Assembly (NCBI GenBank): GCA_031553195.1
Contig: JAVBLV010000073.1
Span: forward strand, 1-47,076
Reading direction: 5' to 3'
From: JAVBLV01 sp031553195
Lineage (GTDB): Bacteria; Bacteroidota; Bacteroidia; Bacteroidales; P3
Length of the DNA stretch: 47,076 bases
A program made the position numbers and the translations under genes. Below the pieces are notes generated by a model. The model was not told the origin of the DNA. It saw only the letters and a program-made list of their open reading frames with translations, and made no database searches. Below, in pieces: positions 35,306 through 44,731 of the stretch. Position 1 is the stretch's first letter. Every line of letters starts with the position of its first letter.

Positions 35306-35653
35306 ATGGGAAGCGAAAAGATCAATACGGAAAATATTTCTTCGCAAATGCGAAAAGGCATTCTGGAGTATTGCATTTTAAGTATTTTGGAGAGCGGCGA
35401 CGCATATTCTTCAGATATTATTGTCAGGCTTAAAGAAGCCAAGATCATTGTGGTGGAAGGAACATTATATCCGCTGCTTACCCGGTTAAAGAATCAGGAA
35501 TATCTTTCCTATCGTTGGGAGGAGTCTAAGCAAGGTCCGCCCAGAAAGTATTATAATATTACGGAGAATGGTCATTTGTTATTAAAAGAATTGGAATCTG
35601 CCTGGAATGAATTGGTAGCAGGCGTTGCAAACTTAAAAGCGCAAACGGAATAA
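35306..35653 (+). CDS. PadR-family transcriptional regulator
   Basis: 115 residues. A winged helix-turn-helix of the PadR type: SSQMRKGILEYCILSILESGDAYSSDIIVRLKEAKIIVVEGTLYPLLTRLKNQEYLSYRWEESKQGPPRKYYNITENGHLLLKEL. The EGTLYPLLTRL recognition helix and GPPRKYYNIT wing are diagnostic. The PspC-domain gene follows after 31 bases. PadR-PspC pairs are common in Bacteroidetes, and the regulator probably represses the pair and responds to an envelope or small-molecule cue. Confidence 0.96.
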   Translation: MGSEKINTENISSQMRKGILEYCILSILESGDAYSSDIIVRLKEAKIIVVEGTLYPLLTRLKNQEYLSYRWEESKQGPPRKYYNITENGHLLLKELESAWNELVAGVANLKAQTE

Positions 35654-35684
35654 TAAAAATCACATAATCTAAAATCTTAATAAT

Positions 35685-37205
35685 ATGGAAGAAGTAAAAC
35701 AAGTAAGTTTGAACGGCATCGTTTTTTATATTGAAAAAGACGGTTATGCGGCTTTGAAAAAGTATATCGACAACTTGGAATATTATTATGCGAAAAAAGA
35801 AGACGGAAAAGAAATAATCGAAGACATTCAAATTCGTTTTGCCGAATTATTGTTGGAGAAAAGATCGTTTCAGGAACAGGCGATTACGCTTTCGAATGTA
35901 GAAGAGGTGATTGCAGTATTAGGTTATCCCGAAAATTTTGAAGCGGAGAACCGGCAGGAAAAGTATCAGGCTTTCGAACCAGAGAAAAAACGCAAACGTC
36001 TGTATCGCGATCCGGAGAATGCGCGAATTGCAGGCGTTTGCAGCGGATTGTCGTACTATGTCGGAATAGACGCGTGGGTATTTCGTTTAATCTTCATTTG
36101 TTTATCAATCTTTTCATTTGGATTCTGGGTTTTGGTATATTTGATATTGTGGTTTGTTATTCCGCAAGCCGAAACCACCGTGCAACGCTACGAAATGAAA
36201 GGCGAGCCTTTGAATATAGAGGATCTGGAACAGAAAGTAAAAAACAGCGTAAATGAAGCCGGAAGAAAAGTAAAAAAATTTGTAGACAAAAATTCAAATA
36301 ATGTAAGAATAACAACAAACGAAATTTCTTCAACGGCCAAAAATATTTTGAAATTTATTGCGAAAATATTTGGAGTTTGCCTTATATTTTTTTCTATTTG
36401 TGCTATAGCGACCATTATCTCCGCCTGGTTCTTCCCTGTATCTTCAATTTTTAGGGTTGAGGAAGGCTTCAGTATTTTTTATGTACACGAAATCTTTTCT
36501 ATCTTCGGGTTAAGCAATGTTGCTTCTATTCTTTGTTTGATATGTATTTTGCTGCCTTTGGCTTTTCTTTTATTGTTGGGAATTTCGTTCTTTGCGACAA
36601 AAATGAAAAAAACGATGTTTTCCATAATGTTGGGCATCTTCATTATGTGGATTGTATTATCGGTTTTTGTCGGTATTGGCATCGTTACTTTCGTGGCAGA
36701 CATAGAAACCAATTACAACGCCTCGGAAACGACCGACATTAAAATTCCTACTCAGGCGCAAACCATTGTAATAAAACCGGCCTTAGATAAACAACTTGCC
36801 GCTAACAAAAAAATTTCATTATTCGGCAAACGCCTTCTGATTGCATCGGAGAATAATAATACGTACGTATACGGCATTACCCGGTTCAATAATGAGATCG
36901 CATATACAAACGATTCTAATGTAGTTCTTCGCATTAATAAAGACGGTTTTGAAGAAAACCAGATAAAGGAGGTGTTGCATTCTGTTGAAATACAGGACTC
37001 CATTGTTTATATTCCTGCTACGTTTTTGTTGAAAAATAATCATTGGAGAGGGGAAAAAATAAATGTGCAACTTTTAATTCCAAAAGGGAAGAAAGCGGTT
37101 ATAGACGAGTCTTTTGTGAAAAGGGGCAGGATTTTTTATATGATGAGTATTTCATCTGATGATGATTTTTTGGAGAAAGAGAAAATAGAATGCATAGACT
37201 ATTAA
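35685..37205 (+). CDS. PspC-domain membrane protein
   Basis: 506 residues. The N-terminal part (1-100) is a soluble helical region (SLNGIVFYIEKDGYAALKKYIDNLEYYY...EEVIAVLGYPENFE), as in Bacteroidetes PspC proteins. A PspC domain follows (about 104-165; RLYRDPENARIAGVCSGLSYYVGIDAWVFRLIFICLSIFSFGFWVLVYLILWFVIP). Further helices (about 225-250, 275-300, 305-345) precede a C-terminal periplasmic beta-rich region (about 350-506). PspC relates to the phage-shock envelope-stress response, but the E. coli mechanism should not be assumed. It is co-transcribed with the PadR gene. Confidence 0.9.
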   Translation: MEEVKQVSLNGIVFYIEKDGYAALKKYIDNLEYYYAKKEDGKEIIEDIQIRFAELLLEKRSFQEQAITLSNVEEVIAVLGYPENFEAENRQEKYQAFEPEKKRKRLYRDPENARIAGVCSGLSYYVGIDAWVFRLIFICLSIFSFGFWVLVYLILWFVIPQAETTVQRYEMKGEPLNIEDLEQKVKNSVNEAGRKVKKFVDKNSNNVRITTNEISSTAKNILKFIAKIFGVCLIFFSICAIATIISAWFFPVSSIFRVEEGFSIFYVHEIFSIFGLSNVASILCLICILLPLAFLLLLGISFFATKMKKTMFSIMLGIFIMWIVLSVFVGIGIVTFVADIETNYNASETTDIKIPTQAQTIVIKPALDKQLAANKKISLFGKRLLIASENNNTYVYGITRFNNEIAYTNDSNVVLRINKDGFEENQIKEVLHSVEIQDSIVYIPATFLLKNNHWRGEKINVQLLIPKGKKAVIDESFVKRGRIFYMMSISSDDDFLEKEKIECIDY

Positions 37206-37920
37206 CCGGAATAACCGGACAGGTTCAGCCATTGAGAATCTTCTGATCTCGACGACTGATTGTTTTTTTATTGCGTCTGAGAAGCAGATAAGCAACATGA
37301 TTTAGATTATAATTATTGATAATCAATAATTATGCTTGAATGGATATTATAAAAACCCTCTTATTCCTATTTTCGAGTTCACGTTATAATAAGCAAAGTA
37401 CAGGGCTGAATTCTAAATTCCAGCCAAATTAATCCGGCCAAAATGATACGAATAGGATTTATGAAAAATATTCATTTCAGGATAAATATAAACCAATAAA
37501 TATGAGTATCTTTGAAGCGGTTTTAAAAAGCGAAGAAAAAAGTATTCTTACTGAAATGGAGTTTTTTAGTGGCGTTTCGCATATAATGGGGAAATCTGGC
37601 TCTTAAAAACAAATATAAGTCATTTGTGTTAAGTATGTGGAGAAAATCAATTTTTACTAAAAATAATTGAAGGAAGCAATGTTTTTACAAAGGAGTAAAG
37701 AGTCTTGGCAATTTTACATCTTTTAGCGAACCTTGCAGTTAAAGATGGTATTAATTGAGTTTTTCTTATATTTATCGATAGGATAAGATTAGTAATTAAC
37801 AATGAATATTCACTATTTCGAAAGTCTCCGGAACAAATAAATACAATAATATCCGTCCATCTTTTTATGAAAATGAAAGATAGGGGAGGGGGCTCAAGAG
37901 AAATTAATTTATGTTTACAG
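37206..37920. other. Intergenic region between pspC and sppA
   Basis: 700 bases without a convincing gene. It contains a perfect AT hairpin (37309-37333) and a 34-codon frame (37502-37606, MSIFEAVLKS...) that overlaps a TATCTTTG box (37507-37514). I do not call it because the box looks more like promoter sequence. Confidence 0.55.
37309..37333. terminator. Perfect AT-rich hairpin downstream of pspC
   Basis: Arms ataattattga (37309-37319) and tcaataattat (37323-37333) are exact reverse complements with a 3-nt loop. It lies about 100 bases past the pspC stop and has no T-run, so it may be a weak terminator or a protein-binding palindrome. Confidence 0.4.
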
Positions 37921-39678
37921 ATGAAACAGTTTTTTAAATTCATGTTCGCGTCCTGTTTAGGGACATTTTTTGTAATGCTTTTATTTTTCCTTATAGGAAT
38001 GGGGATTATAGGAGCTATAGTAAGCGGCGCTTTTCAGGAAAAACCTGTTACGGTTGCTGAAAATTCAGTATTGGAATTAAATCTGGCTAAGCCCATTTTA
38101 GAAAGGGAAGCCACGGAATTGGAAACGGTTCTTTCAGGCGCTCAAAGTTTAGGATTGAATCAGATTTTGGCTTCAATTAAGGAGGCGAAAGACGATCCTA
38201 AAATAAAAGGAATTTATTTAAAAAGTCCGGCTGTAGGAGGCGGTTGGGCTACGTTGGAAGAAATCAGGAATGCGTTGATTGACTTTAAGAAAAGCGGAAA
38301 ATTCATTCTTTCTTATTGCGATAATTATGCGCAAAAAGCATACTATCTTTCAACCGTAGCGGATAAGATCTATTTGCATCCGGCAGGCTTTGTCGAATTA
38401 ACGGGTTTATCGGCGGAAACCATGTTCCTTAAAGATTTGTTACAAAAATTAGATGTCCAGGTAGAATTGATCCGTCCGAAAAGCAATAGCTACAAAAGCG
38501 CCGGAGAAATGTTTATTCTCGATAAAATGAGCGAAGCTAGCCGGCAACAAGTAAGAGAATACGTTATGGGAATATGGAATCACGTGTCTGCCAATATTGC
38601 CGAAACAAGAAAAATGGAAGTAAAAGATCTGAATGCGTTGGTCGATAACTTGCAGGGATTTCTTGCTACAGACGCTCTTAATCACCGTTTAATTGACAAA
38701 ACTTTATTTGAAAATACCGTATTGGATGAAATAAAAACGCTTGTCAAAGCTGAAAAAGTAAAAGATATTAAATTCATCAGCGTTTCGAAATATGCCAAAT
38801 CATTGGCTGTTAAAAAAACGCAGAAAGACAAGATCGCCGTTATTTATGCTTATGGCGACGTAGTTTCGGGCAATGGTTCCGACGCTAAAATATATGCCAA
38901 CGCTGTAATTAAATCTTTACGTGATGCGGTTGATGATAAAGAGGTTAAGGCCATTGTTTTGCGCGTAAATTCCCCCGGAGGTTCCGCCGTTGCTTCGGAA
39001 AGCATGACGAATGAAGTTTTCCTTACGGCTTCTAAAAAACCGTTGATTGCTTCTTTTAGCGACGTGGCGGCTTCGGCCGGCTACGAAATGTCGTGTGGAG
39101 CCACTAAAATTGTTGCGCAGCCCATTACGATTACAGGTTCTATCGGCGTTTTCGGCGTATTTCCGAACTTTGGACCTATGCTTAAGTCCAAGTTAGGCAT
39201 TACTTTCGATACGGTGAATACCAATAAAAATTCCTCGGCAATTTCTACGTTCAGGACGCTTTCTCCCGAAGCCAAGGGAATGTTAGTTCAAAATGTGGAA
39301 AACTTTTATAAGAATTTCTGTCAACGGGTAGCTACAGGAAGAAAATTACCGGTTGAATTTGTCGATAGCATCGGGCGCGGAAGAATTTGGGCAGGCGTTG
39401 ACGCCAAACGTATCGGTTTGGTAGACGAGTTGGGCGGAATGGATAAAGCGCTTGAACTGGCCGCTAAAGAAGCAAAAATATCTTCTTACTCCATTGTAGA
39501 ATATCCGAAAAGGAAAGATTCTTATACGCAATTGATGGAAATGTTGGATATGGATGCGCGGGCTCGACTATTGACCGGCAATGTAGGCGGGTTGTATAAA
39601 TATTACAAAGAATTGCAATCTATTTCGGAAATGGACGGAGTGCAAAGCCGTATGCCTTATTTGATCGACATTAATTAG
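37921..39678 (+). CDS. sppA: Signal peptide peptidase SppA (67K type)
   Basis: 585 residues from ATG 37921; the frame extends to 37867, but MKQFFKFMFASCLGTFFVMLLFFLIGMGIIG is the typical single N-terminal membrane anchor and gives the standard 67K-type length. SppA degrades cleaved signal peptides in the membrane and uses a Ser-Lys dyad. The N-terminal half holds the general-base Lys in NSYKSAGEMF (Lys192), and the C-terminal half the nucleophile Ser in FSDVAASAGYEM (Ser385), followed by ITITGSIGVFG. Tandem ClpP-like domains are evident. It is a single gene with its own terminator. Confidence 0.95.
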   Translation: MKQFFKFMFASCLGTFFVMLLFFLIGMGIIGAIVSGAFQEKPVTVAENSVLELNLAKPILEREATELETVLSGAQSLGLNQILASIKEAKDDPKIKGIYLKSPAVGGGWATLEEIRNALIDFKKSGKFILSYCDNYAQKAYYLSTVADKIYLHPAGFVELTGLSAETMFLKDLLQKLDVQVELIRPKSNSYKSAGEMFILDKMSEASRQQVREYVMGIWNHVSANIAETRKMEVKDLNALVDNLQGFLATDALNHRLIDKTLFENTVLDEIKTLVKAEKVKDIKFISVSKYAKSLAVKKTQKDKIAVIYAYGDVVSGNGSDAKIYANAVIKSLRDAVDDKEVKAIVLRVNSPGGSAVASESMTNEVFLTASKKPLIASFSDVAASAGYEMSCGATKIVAQPITITGSIGVFGVFPNFGPMLKSKLGITFDTVNTNKNSSAISTFRTLSPEAKGMLVQNVENFYKNFCQRVATGRKLPVEFVDSIGRGRIWAGVDAKRIGLVDELGGMDKALELAAKEAKISSYSIVEYPKRKDSYTQLMEMLDMDARARLLTGNVGGLYKYYKELQSISEMDGVQSRMPYLIDIN

Positions 39679-39722
39679 GAGGAAGGCGGACCAGACTTCA
39701 ATTGTCGGAAAAGATCAAATCC

Positions 39723-39763
39723 AAAAAAATAACGAAATAGGTTAACTGTTTCGTTATTTTTTT
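39723..39763 (+). terminator. Strong terminator after sppA
   Basis: Perfect 15-bp arms, aaaaaaataacgaaa (39723-39737) and tttcgttattttttt (39749-39763), enclose an 11-nt loop. The T-run forms the end of the right arm. Confidence 0.9.
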
Positions 39764-39814
39764 AATCAGGATTTAAGGATTTTGTTATTGTAATAGATCA
39801 ATATACAAGTTGTT

Positions 39815-39934
39815 ATGAGGAATCAAAAGAATAATATTTCTTGGGTGGAAATGCTGATTTCAAGTTCTTTATCGTTAGCGGGAATTATTGTCTCGTTAAC
39901 CGGAATTATTACCTCAAGTAGTATGCTGATTTAA
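39815..39934 (+). CDS. Candidate 39-residue single-helix membrane peptide
   Basis: An ATG frame encodes MRNQKNNISWVEMLISSSLSLAGIIVSLTGIITSSSMLI: a polar, basic N-terminus followed by one hydrophobic helix. That layout is typical of small membrane proteins and some toxins. There is no recognisable homologue, no strong ribosome site and no partner gene, so it may be chance. Confidence 0.28.
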   Translation: MRNQKNNISWVEMLISSSLSLAGIIVSLTGIITSSSMLI

Positions 39935-40315
39935 AATATATGGCTTAAGATTTCGTATCCGTTATTTTATTTCCTCCCTGTTCGGCAACTCCGCTATAGT
40001 AAAAATAAAAAAGATAGGAAAATTTATTTAAATTGGCTGGTTTGCATCAATCATTTTCTTTTGGGTGGAAAAGATAACGAAAAAATAGAATTATTGAATG
40101 ATTCAATCACTCAATTTTCAATTCTTCAATCAGCGAAATGAAAAAAACTATCTGTTAACTAATCAAAAGCGACAAAATAAAGTGCCGTAATAGTAATCTT
40201 TATCTTCTGTTTCCTGATTTTTGACCTAACTTCGAAAATATAATACAGAAATTTCTGTTATTAGGATATTCAGCCATTAAATTGGATTTGGGAAAATAAA
40301 TCGATGGGTTTTTTG

Positions 40316-40323
40316 TACATTTG
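40316..40323 (+). promoter_or_regulatory. -7 promoter box of tilS
   Basis: TACATTTG matches TAnnTTTG and ends 20 nt before ATG 40344. A TTTG upstream (40287-40290) is 25 nt away, longer than ideal. Confidence 0.5.
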
Positions 40324-40343
40324 TAGTTTGATAGAATAAGATT

Positions 40344-41678
40344 ATGATAGAAAAATTCAAGCAATATATTGCAACAGAAGAACTATTTGATCCGGAAAAA
40401 GATACCATTTTGCTTACTGTAAGCGGGGGAATAGACTCGGTAGTGTTGTGCGAATTATTTTACCAGTCGAAGTATAAGTTTGCCATTGCTCATTGCAATT
40501 TTCATTTGAGGGGAGAAGATTCGAATGAAGATGAACTCTTCGTGATGAAATTGGCCGAGCATTATAACGTTCCTTTCTATTGTCAGCATTTTGATGCGAA
40601 AGGGTATGCCGAAGAACAAGGCATTTCTATACAAATGGCTGCAAGAGACTTGAGATACGAATGGTTTAAAAAGATGCTGGAAGACCACCCTTATTCCTAT
40701 GCGGCAACAGGGCATCATAGAGACGATAATATCGAAACTTTTTTTATCAATTTATTAAGGGGAACCGGTATTCGCGGTTTGCGAGGCATGTTGCCCAAAC
40801 AAAGTCGTTTTATTCATCCGCTCCTTTTTACAAACAGGTTAGAAATAATCGAATTTTACAAAGAAAACGCGCTTTCGTACAGAGAAGACATTACCAATTC
40901 CGAAACGAAATACGAAAGAAATCAGATCCGGCATGAACTGATTCCTTATTTGCGTGGCATATCGCCTATTTTCGACGTCAATATGTCTAAAAATATTGAA
41001 CGTTTTCGCGAAACCGAATCCGTCTTGCAAGAACTTATTTCGGAAGCAAGGCGAGAAGTTTTATCGCAACAAGGGAAAATTTTCTTTATTTCCATACCGG
41101 CGCTCGAAAAATTTCGTCCCGTTAAGTTTTACTTATTTGAAATCTTATACGAGTTTGGTTTTAATCCATCGGTAGTTGAAAATATTGTTCAAAGTTTTCA
41201 TTCTATTTCGGGAAAACGTTTTTTTTCTCATAAATATCAGTTGATTAAGGATAGGGAGCAACTTATTATTGTTCCGATAAAACCTAAGCCCAATAAATTA
41301 AAAGCATATCGGATACGCAAGGAAGATACGCTGTTGGAGTTTCCTTTTCGCATGTCGATAAAAGTAATGAATAACCACTCCGGATTTATTTTTAAGAAAG
41401 ATAAGCATATTGCTTATTTTGATTATGACAAGTTGGAATTTCCCTTGCGGTTGAGAAACTGGCGAAACGGAGATTATTTTTTCCCTTTGGGCATGAAAGG
41501 AAAAAAGAAATTAAGCAATTTGTTTACAGACCTGAAACTTTCTTTATGGCAAAAAGAAAACTTTTATTTGTTATGTAGCGGTAAACGTATTGTTTGGGCC
41601 GTTGGAGAACGTATCGATAATCGTTTTAAAGTCAATGAAAATACGAAACGAATATTAAAGATAACATTATTGGATTAA
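40344..41678 (+). CDS. tilS: tRNA(Ile)-lysidine synthetase TilS
   Basis: 444 residues, normal length. TilS converts C34 of the tRNA-Ile(CAU) anticodon to lysidine using ATP and lysine, and is essential for AUA decoding. The PP-loop motif SGGIDS is at residues 27-32, followed by HCNFHLRGEDSNEDE, ATGHHRDDNIETFFINLLRGTGIRGLRGM and the DITNSETKYERNQIRHELIPYL region. The C-terminal TilS substrate-binding domain is present (LRNWRNGDYFFPLGMKGKKKLSNLFTDLKL). Single gene with its own -7 box. Confidence 0.97.
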   Translation: MIEKFKQYIATEELFDPEKDTILLTVSGGIDSVVLCELFYQSKYKFAIAHCNFHLRGEDSNEDELFVMKLAEHYNVPFYCQHFDAKGYAEEQGISIQMAARDLRYEWFKKMLEDHPYSYAATGHHRDDNIETFFINLLRGTGIRGLRGMLPKQSRFIHPLLFTNRLEIIEFYKENALSYREDITNSETKYERNQIRHELIPYLRGISPIFDVNMSKNIERFRETESVLQELISEARREVLSQQGKIFFISIPALEKFRPVKFYLFEILYEFGFNPSVVENIVQSFHSISGKRFFSHKYQLIKDREQLIIVPIKPKPNKLKAYRIRKEDTLLEFPFRMSIKVMNNHSGFIFKKDKHIAYFDYDKLEFPLRLRNWRNGDYFFPLGMKGKKKLSNLFTDLKLSLWQKENFYLLCSGKRIVWAVGERIDNRFKVNENTKRILKITLLD

Positions 41679-41938
41679 ACAGGTTTGATCCAAATATAAA
41701 AGCGCTCGACATTCATTCAGAGTATTGGAAAATTGGCTAGAGAAGCTTATGGTTTAAAGTTGAATAATTGGAAGGATTTATGGTTTATAGCCTAAAGTTG
41801 AGGGTCTAAAGTTGAATGATTGAATATAATTACTAACTCCTAATGACTAGTTCCTGACTAATTTCAACTCTCCATTTTCAACTTTCAATTCTTAATTAAA
41901 TAAAGTCTAGAGGAATACAAAATTAGAAAAATAAACAA

Positions 41939-42745
41939 ATGAAATTGGAACTTACAAAACCGTTGGTATTTTTCGATTTAGAAACCACGGGAATCAATGT
42001 TGGGAGAGATAGAATTGTAGAAATTTCGTTATTAAAAGTTAATATCGACAATCAAAAAGAAACGCTTACCAGGCGAATTAATCCCATGATGCCAATTCCC
42101 AAAGAAGTGACGGCAATCCATGGAATCACAAACGAAATGCTGGTTGACGAACCTACTTTTGAACAAGTTGCCCATCAGATACTGAATTTTATAGGTAATG
42201 CTGATTTGGCGGGATATAATTCCAATAAATTTGATATTCCTTTATTAGTTGAAGAGTTTCTACGCGTCAATATTGACTTTAATATTAAGAATAGATCGTT
42301 TATCGACGTTCAGAATATATTTCATAAAATGGAGCCCCGTACTCTTAAAGCGGCTTATCGGTTTTATTGTGCCAAAGACCTGGAGAACGCCCATAGCGCA
42401 GAGGCTGATACTTCGGCAACTTATGAAATTTTGTTGTCTCAGTTAGAGAAGTATAATGATGTAGAGTATGAAGACAAAAACGGAGCGAAAATAATCCCTA
42501 TAAAAAACGATGTAAAGGTTTTACATGATTTTACCTTCAATTCGAACTGGGCTGATTTGGTGGGGCATATTGCATTTGATAAAAATAATACCGAAGTATT
42601 CAATTTTGGAAAACACAAAGGTAAAACCGTGGAGGAGGTGTTTCGGATAGAACCTTCATATTACGATTGGATGATGAAGGCTGATTTCCCGCTTTCGACT
42701 AAAAAAGTTATTACGGCGATAAAATTAAGGGGATTTAATTCATGA
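41939..42745 (+). CDS. DEDDh 3'-5' exonuclease (DnaQ-like) with ExoX-like C-terminus
   Basis: 268 residues. Exo I motif FFDLETTG (Asp13, Glu15), Exo II around NADLAGYNSNKFDIPLL, and Exo III HSAEADTSATYEILL give the DEDDh set used for two-metal hydrolysis of DNA or RNA 3' ends. A small C-terminal domain (about 220-262; FNFGKHKGKTVEEVFRIEPSYYDWMMKADFP) matches the ExoX-like C-terminal module that often accompanies such nucleases. Role: DNA repair or proofreading-type exonuclease, not tied to a specific pathway here. A stable hairpin follows (42756-42784). Confidence 0.93.
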   Translation: MKLELTKPLVFFDLETTGINVGRDRIVEISLLKVNIDNQKETLTRRINPMMPIPKEVTAIHGITNEMLVDEPTFEQVAHQILNFIGNADLAGYNSNKFDIPLLVEEFLRVNIDFNIKNRSFIDVQNIFHKMEPRTLKAAYRFYCAKDLENAHSAEADTSATYEILLSQLEKYNDVEYEDKNGAKIIPIKNDVKVLHDFTFNSNWADLVGHIAFDKNNTEVFNFGKHKGKTVEEVFRIEPSYYDWMMKADFPLSTKKVITAIKLRGFNS

Positions 42746-42755
42746 AATTTATAAG

Positions 42756-42784
42756 TCAGGGCGTGACTTAAAGTCACACCCTGA
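42756..42784 (+). terminator. Hairpin after the exonuclease gene
   Basis: Arms tcagggcgtgact (42756-42768) and agtcacaccctga (42772-42784) pair over 13 bp with one mismatch and a 3-nt loop. No T-run follows, so it may act as a transcript-end stabiliser rather than a classic intrinsic terminator. Confidence 0.5.
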
Positions 42785-42805
42785 CGAGTCTATCAACTAG
42801 AAAAT

Positions 42806-42986
42806 AAACACATGAAATAATCATGAGCCTTTGACGCTCCAAAGTGAATGATTAAAGGCGTGCGTCAGCCAAGTCTCCCCTTTGGGGAGATTTAGAGGGG
42901 CTTATAAAATTTAAACACATGAAATAATCATGAGCCTTTGGCGCTCCAATGCGAATGATTAAAGGCATGCGTCAGCCAAGTCTCCC
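42806..42986. repeat. 74-bp direct repeat pair with dispersed palindromic units
   Basis: Copies at 42806-42879 and 42913-42986 differ at only about four positions (period 107). A further 36-bp perfect repeat occurs at 42889-42924 and 43045-43080. The joining pieces are G/C palindromes such as tctcccctttggggaga (42875-42891). The 'ctcccc...ggggag...tttagagggg' wording looks like a dispersed repeat seen across Bacteroidetes genomes. No ORF is present. Confidence 0.9.
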
Positions 42987-43453
42987 AAACAAATAAGAAA
43001 ATCCGATTAATCTCCCTTGCGGGGAGAACCAAAGAGGGGTGGAAGATTTAGAGGGGCTTATAAAATTTAAACACATGAAAACCATTGAAAATCATCATGA
43101 CAAATTACCCCTACGATACTGCTTAAACGCCTAATTCAATAGTTCTTTTTATGAAAACTTCCTGTTGGCACAATATGTACCATGATTAGATTTGGCAACA
43201 TAGAAAGGGTGCGCGAAAAATAGTTACTTGTTCAATTATTATACAATAAAGAAATAATACTGTTTTAAGTCTGATCATTTTAAACCATTCAAATGAGCTA
43301 TAGAAATTCTATTTCGTTTCTTATTCATACTGTATCTATAAGGCCTTTTGAGTTTAAGCACCCTTGTCTATCCGAAATATTTACCCAATTATTCCTTAAC
43401 CCTAAAAAAATCCTGTTTGCAAATATGCTATTTTTGAAAGTTTAAACAAGCTC

Positions 43454-44635
43454 TCAAACACTCTCTCGAAACCCATAAATTTTTCGCCATTCAGAAGGAC
43501 TTTGGTTGTAGGTTTGCTTAAAAAGCGTGCTAAAAGAGGCAAAACTTTTAAATCCGCAAATTTCCGCAATATTTTTTAAAGGCATATTTTTATGTAACGG
43601 ATCTTTCATCATCTCTTCCGCTTTCTTCACCCTGTAATTATTAACAAGATTATAAAAATTTGTGCCTAAATCATGGTTAATAATCTGCGAAAGATAAGTG
43701 CGGTTTGTAAAAAGCATTTCCCGCACCTTTTCGCTACTAAGTTCCGGATCCTTAAAAATTTCATCTTTAGAGAGTAATTGCAGTAAATTTTGTTTCAGTA
43801 ATTCCCGTTTTTGCGACGATTGTTCCACTATTTTATTCTCATCGAATTCAATAAGTTTATTTTCAATAACTTCGTCGATCAGATCTGTCGAACTGGAAGA
43901 AGATTGTCGGTAAAGATCTCGTTGACGAAGCACAAACGAGGTAGTTATTATTGATTCCACCGTCATAATCGACATGGCGACAACCTTAAATGCGATTCCC
44001 TCAAATGATACGGCCAGTAAAGCGACAATGCCATCGCAAAGCATAACAAAAATAATCCAACGCACCCAACCTAAGCCTGCGCCTTCGGTGTATGAAAAAT
44101 CAGAGGTAAGATTAAGTCGATGTTGATATTGCATTTTCAAACCCCAATAACCGAAAACCGCCACCTCGATAATCCACAAAATAGCGGCTGTAAATCGCAG
44201 CCATAATAACGGGTTCTTATGATATTGCCACAATTGGTCATGATCGGTGAAAGGGGGAAGCGTTTTGCCTGCAATGCGGAAGGTAATATCCATTACCACA
44301 AGGATTCCTAACGGAATGTAAGCGCCCAGCCAATACTTATAACTGATGCTTTTGGGGCGCATAAGACGAAATAAATAAGCAAATAATAAAGGATAACTCG
44401 TCAGGATTGTTAACAAATGAATCGGATTCCATAGCGTAAGCATGTAATACGGCGTATTGTAATACTGATAAATATTGACGGCTAAAAAAACAGACACCCC
44501 TAAGCGCGCAAACGAAATATAATTAGTAATGCGCTTGCTTCCCCGCAAGACAAATATAAAAATGGCGCTCAAAAAGAAACAAACAACCGGAAGAAGATGG
44601 AGAATAATAAAAACGTTGTTTGAATGATTTTGCAT
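43454..44635 (-). CDS. 7TM sensor-AraC-family transcriptional regulator
   Basis: 393 residues. The N-terminal half has about seven membrane helices (VFIILHLLPVVCFFLSAIFIFVL, ARLGVSVFLAVNIYQYY, LLTILTSYPLLFAYLF, YWLGAYIPLGILVVMDITF, LWLRFTAAILWIIEVAVFGYWG, WVRWIIFVMLCDGIVALLAVSF, VVAMSIMTVESIITTSFVL). A linker follows (about 245-280), then an AraC/XylS double HTH (about 290-390; SSEKVREMLFTNRTYLSQIINHDLGTNFYNLVNNYRVKKAEEMM...NIAEICGFKSFASFSTLFKQTYNQSPSEWRK). It is a membrane-embedded one-component regulator. It is divergent from the exported zinc-ribbon OmpA gene; 21-bp phased repeats and a matching motif in its own promoter lie between, so that gene is its likely target. Confidence 0.93.
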   Translation of the reverse strand: MQNHSNNVFIILHLLPVVCFFLSAIFIFVLRGSKRITNYISFARLGVSVFLAVNIYQYYNTPYYMLTLWNPIHLLTILTSYPLLFAYLFRLMRPKSISYKYWLGAYIPLGILVVMDITFRIAGKTLPPFTDHDQLWQYHKNPLLWLRFTAAILWIIEVAVFGYWGLKMQYQHRLNLTSDFSYTEGAGLGWVRWIIFVMLCDGIVALLAVSFEGIAFKVVAMSIMTVESIITTSFVLRQRDLYRQSSSSSTDLIDEVIENKLIEFDENKIVEQSSQKRELLKQNLLQLLSKDEIFKDPELSSEKVREMLFTNRTYLSQIINHDLGTNFYNLVNNYRVKKAEEMMKDPLHKNMPLKNIAEICGFKSFASFSTLFKQTYNQSPSEWRKIYGFRESV

Positions 44636-44699
44636 ATAATTATTTATTGTGATTTTCGAATAGATCGTTTGCCAATTTTATAGTTAACAAAAAAGTATG

Positions 44700-44731
44700 C
44701 AAAAGTAATGAAATGTTACGCAAACAACAAA
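44700..44731 (-). promoter_or_regulatory. Promoter of the 7TM-AraC regulator, with embedded repeat motif
   Basis: Minus-strand -33 TTTG (44728-44731) and -7 TACTTTTG (44700-44707) are 20 nt apart, an exact Bacteroidetes consensus. The spacer contains ttacgcaaac (44716-44725, plus strand), identical to the core of the phased repeats at 45048-45126. A bound regulator there would block RNA polymerase, suggesting autorepression. Confidence 0.7.

Larger units (their letters stand above)
39764..40343. other. Intergenic region between sppA and tilS
   Basis: About 580 bases. It contains one candidate small membrane-peptide frame (39815-39934) and AT-rich sequence with repeated ttcaat words around 40100-40130. 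A -7 box lies at its right end (40316-40323). Confidence 0.5.
42746..43453. other. Repeat-rich intergenic region
   Basis: 700 bases without a gene, between convergent units. It contains a hairpin, a pair of 74-bp direct repeats and short palindromic dispersed repeats (42806-43080). A lone TATTTTTG (43429-43436) lies just past the AraC-type gene's stop. Confidence 0.75.

Noticed and set aside
37502..37606. 34-codon frame MSIFEAVLKS... before sppA
   Set aside because: Short, without homology, and its first codons coincide with a TATCTTTG promoter-type box.
42806..43080. Repeat block considered as a CRISPR array
   Set aside because: Only two long near-identical copies with a 33-base spacer of palindromic repeat sequence; no regular short repeats and no cas genes.
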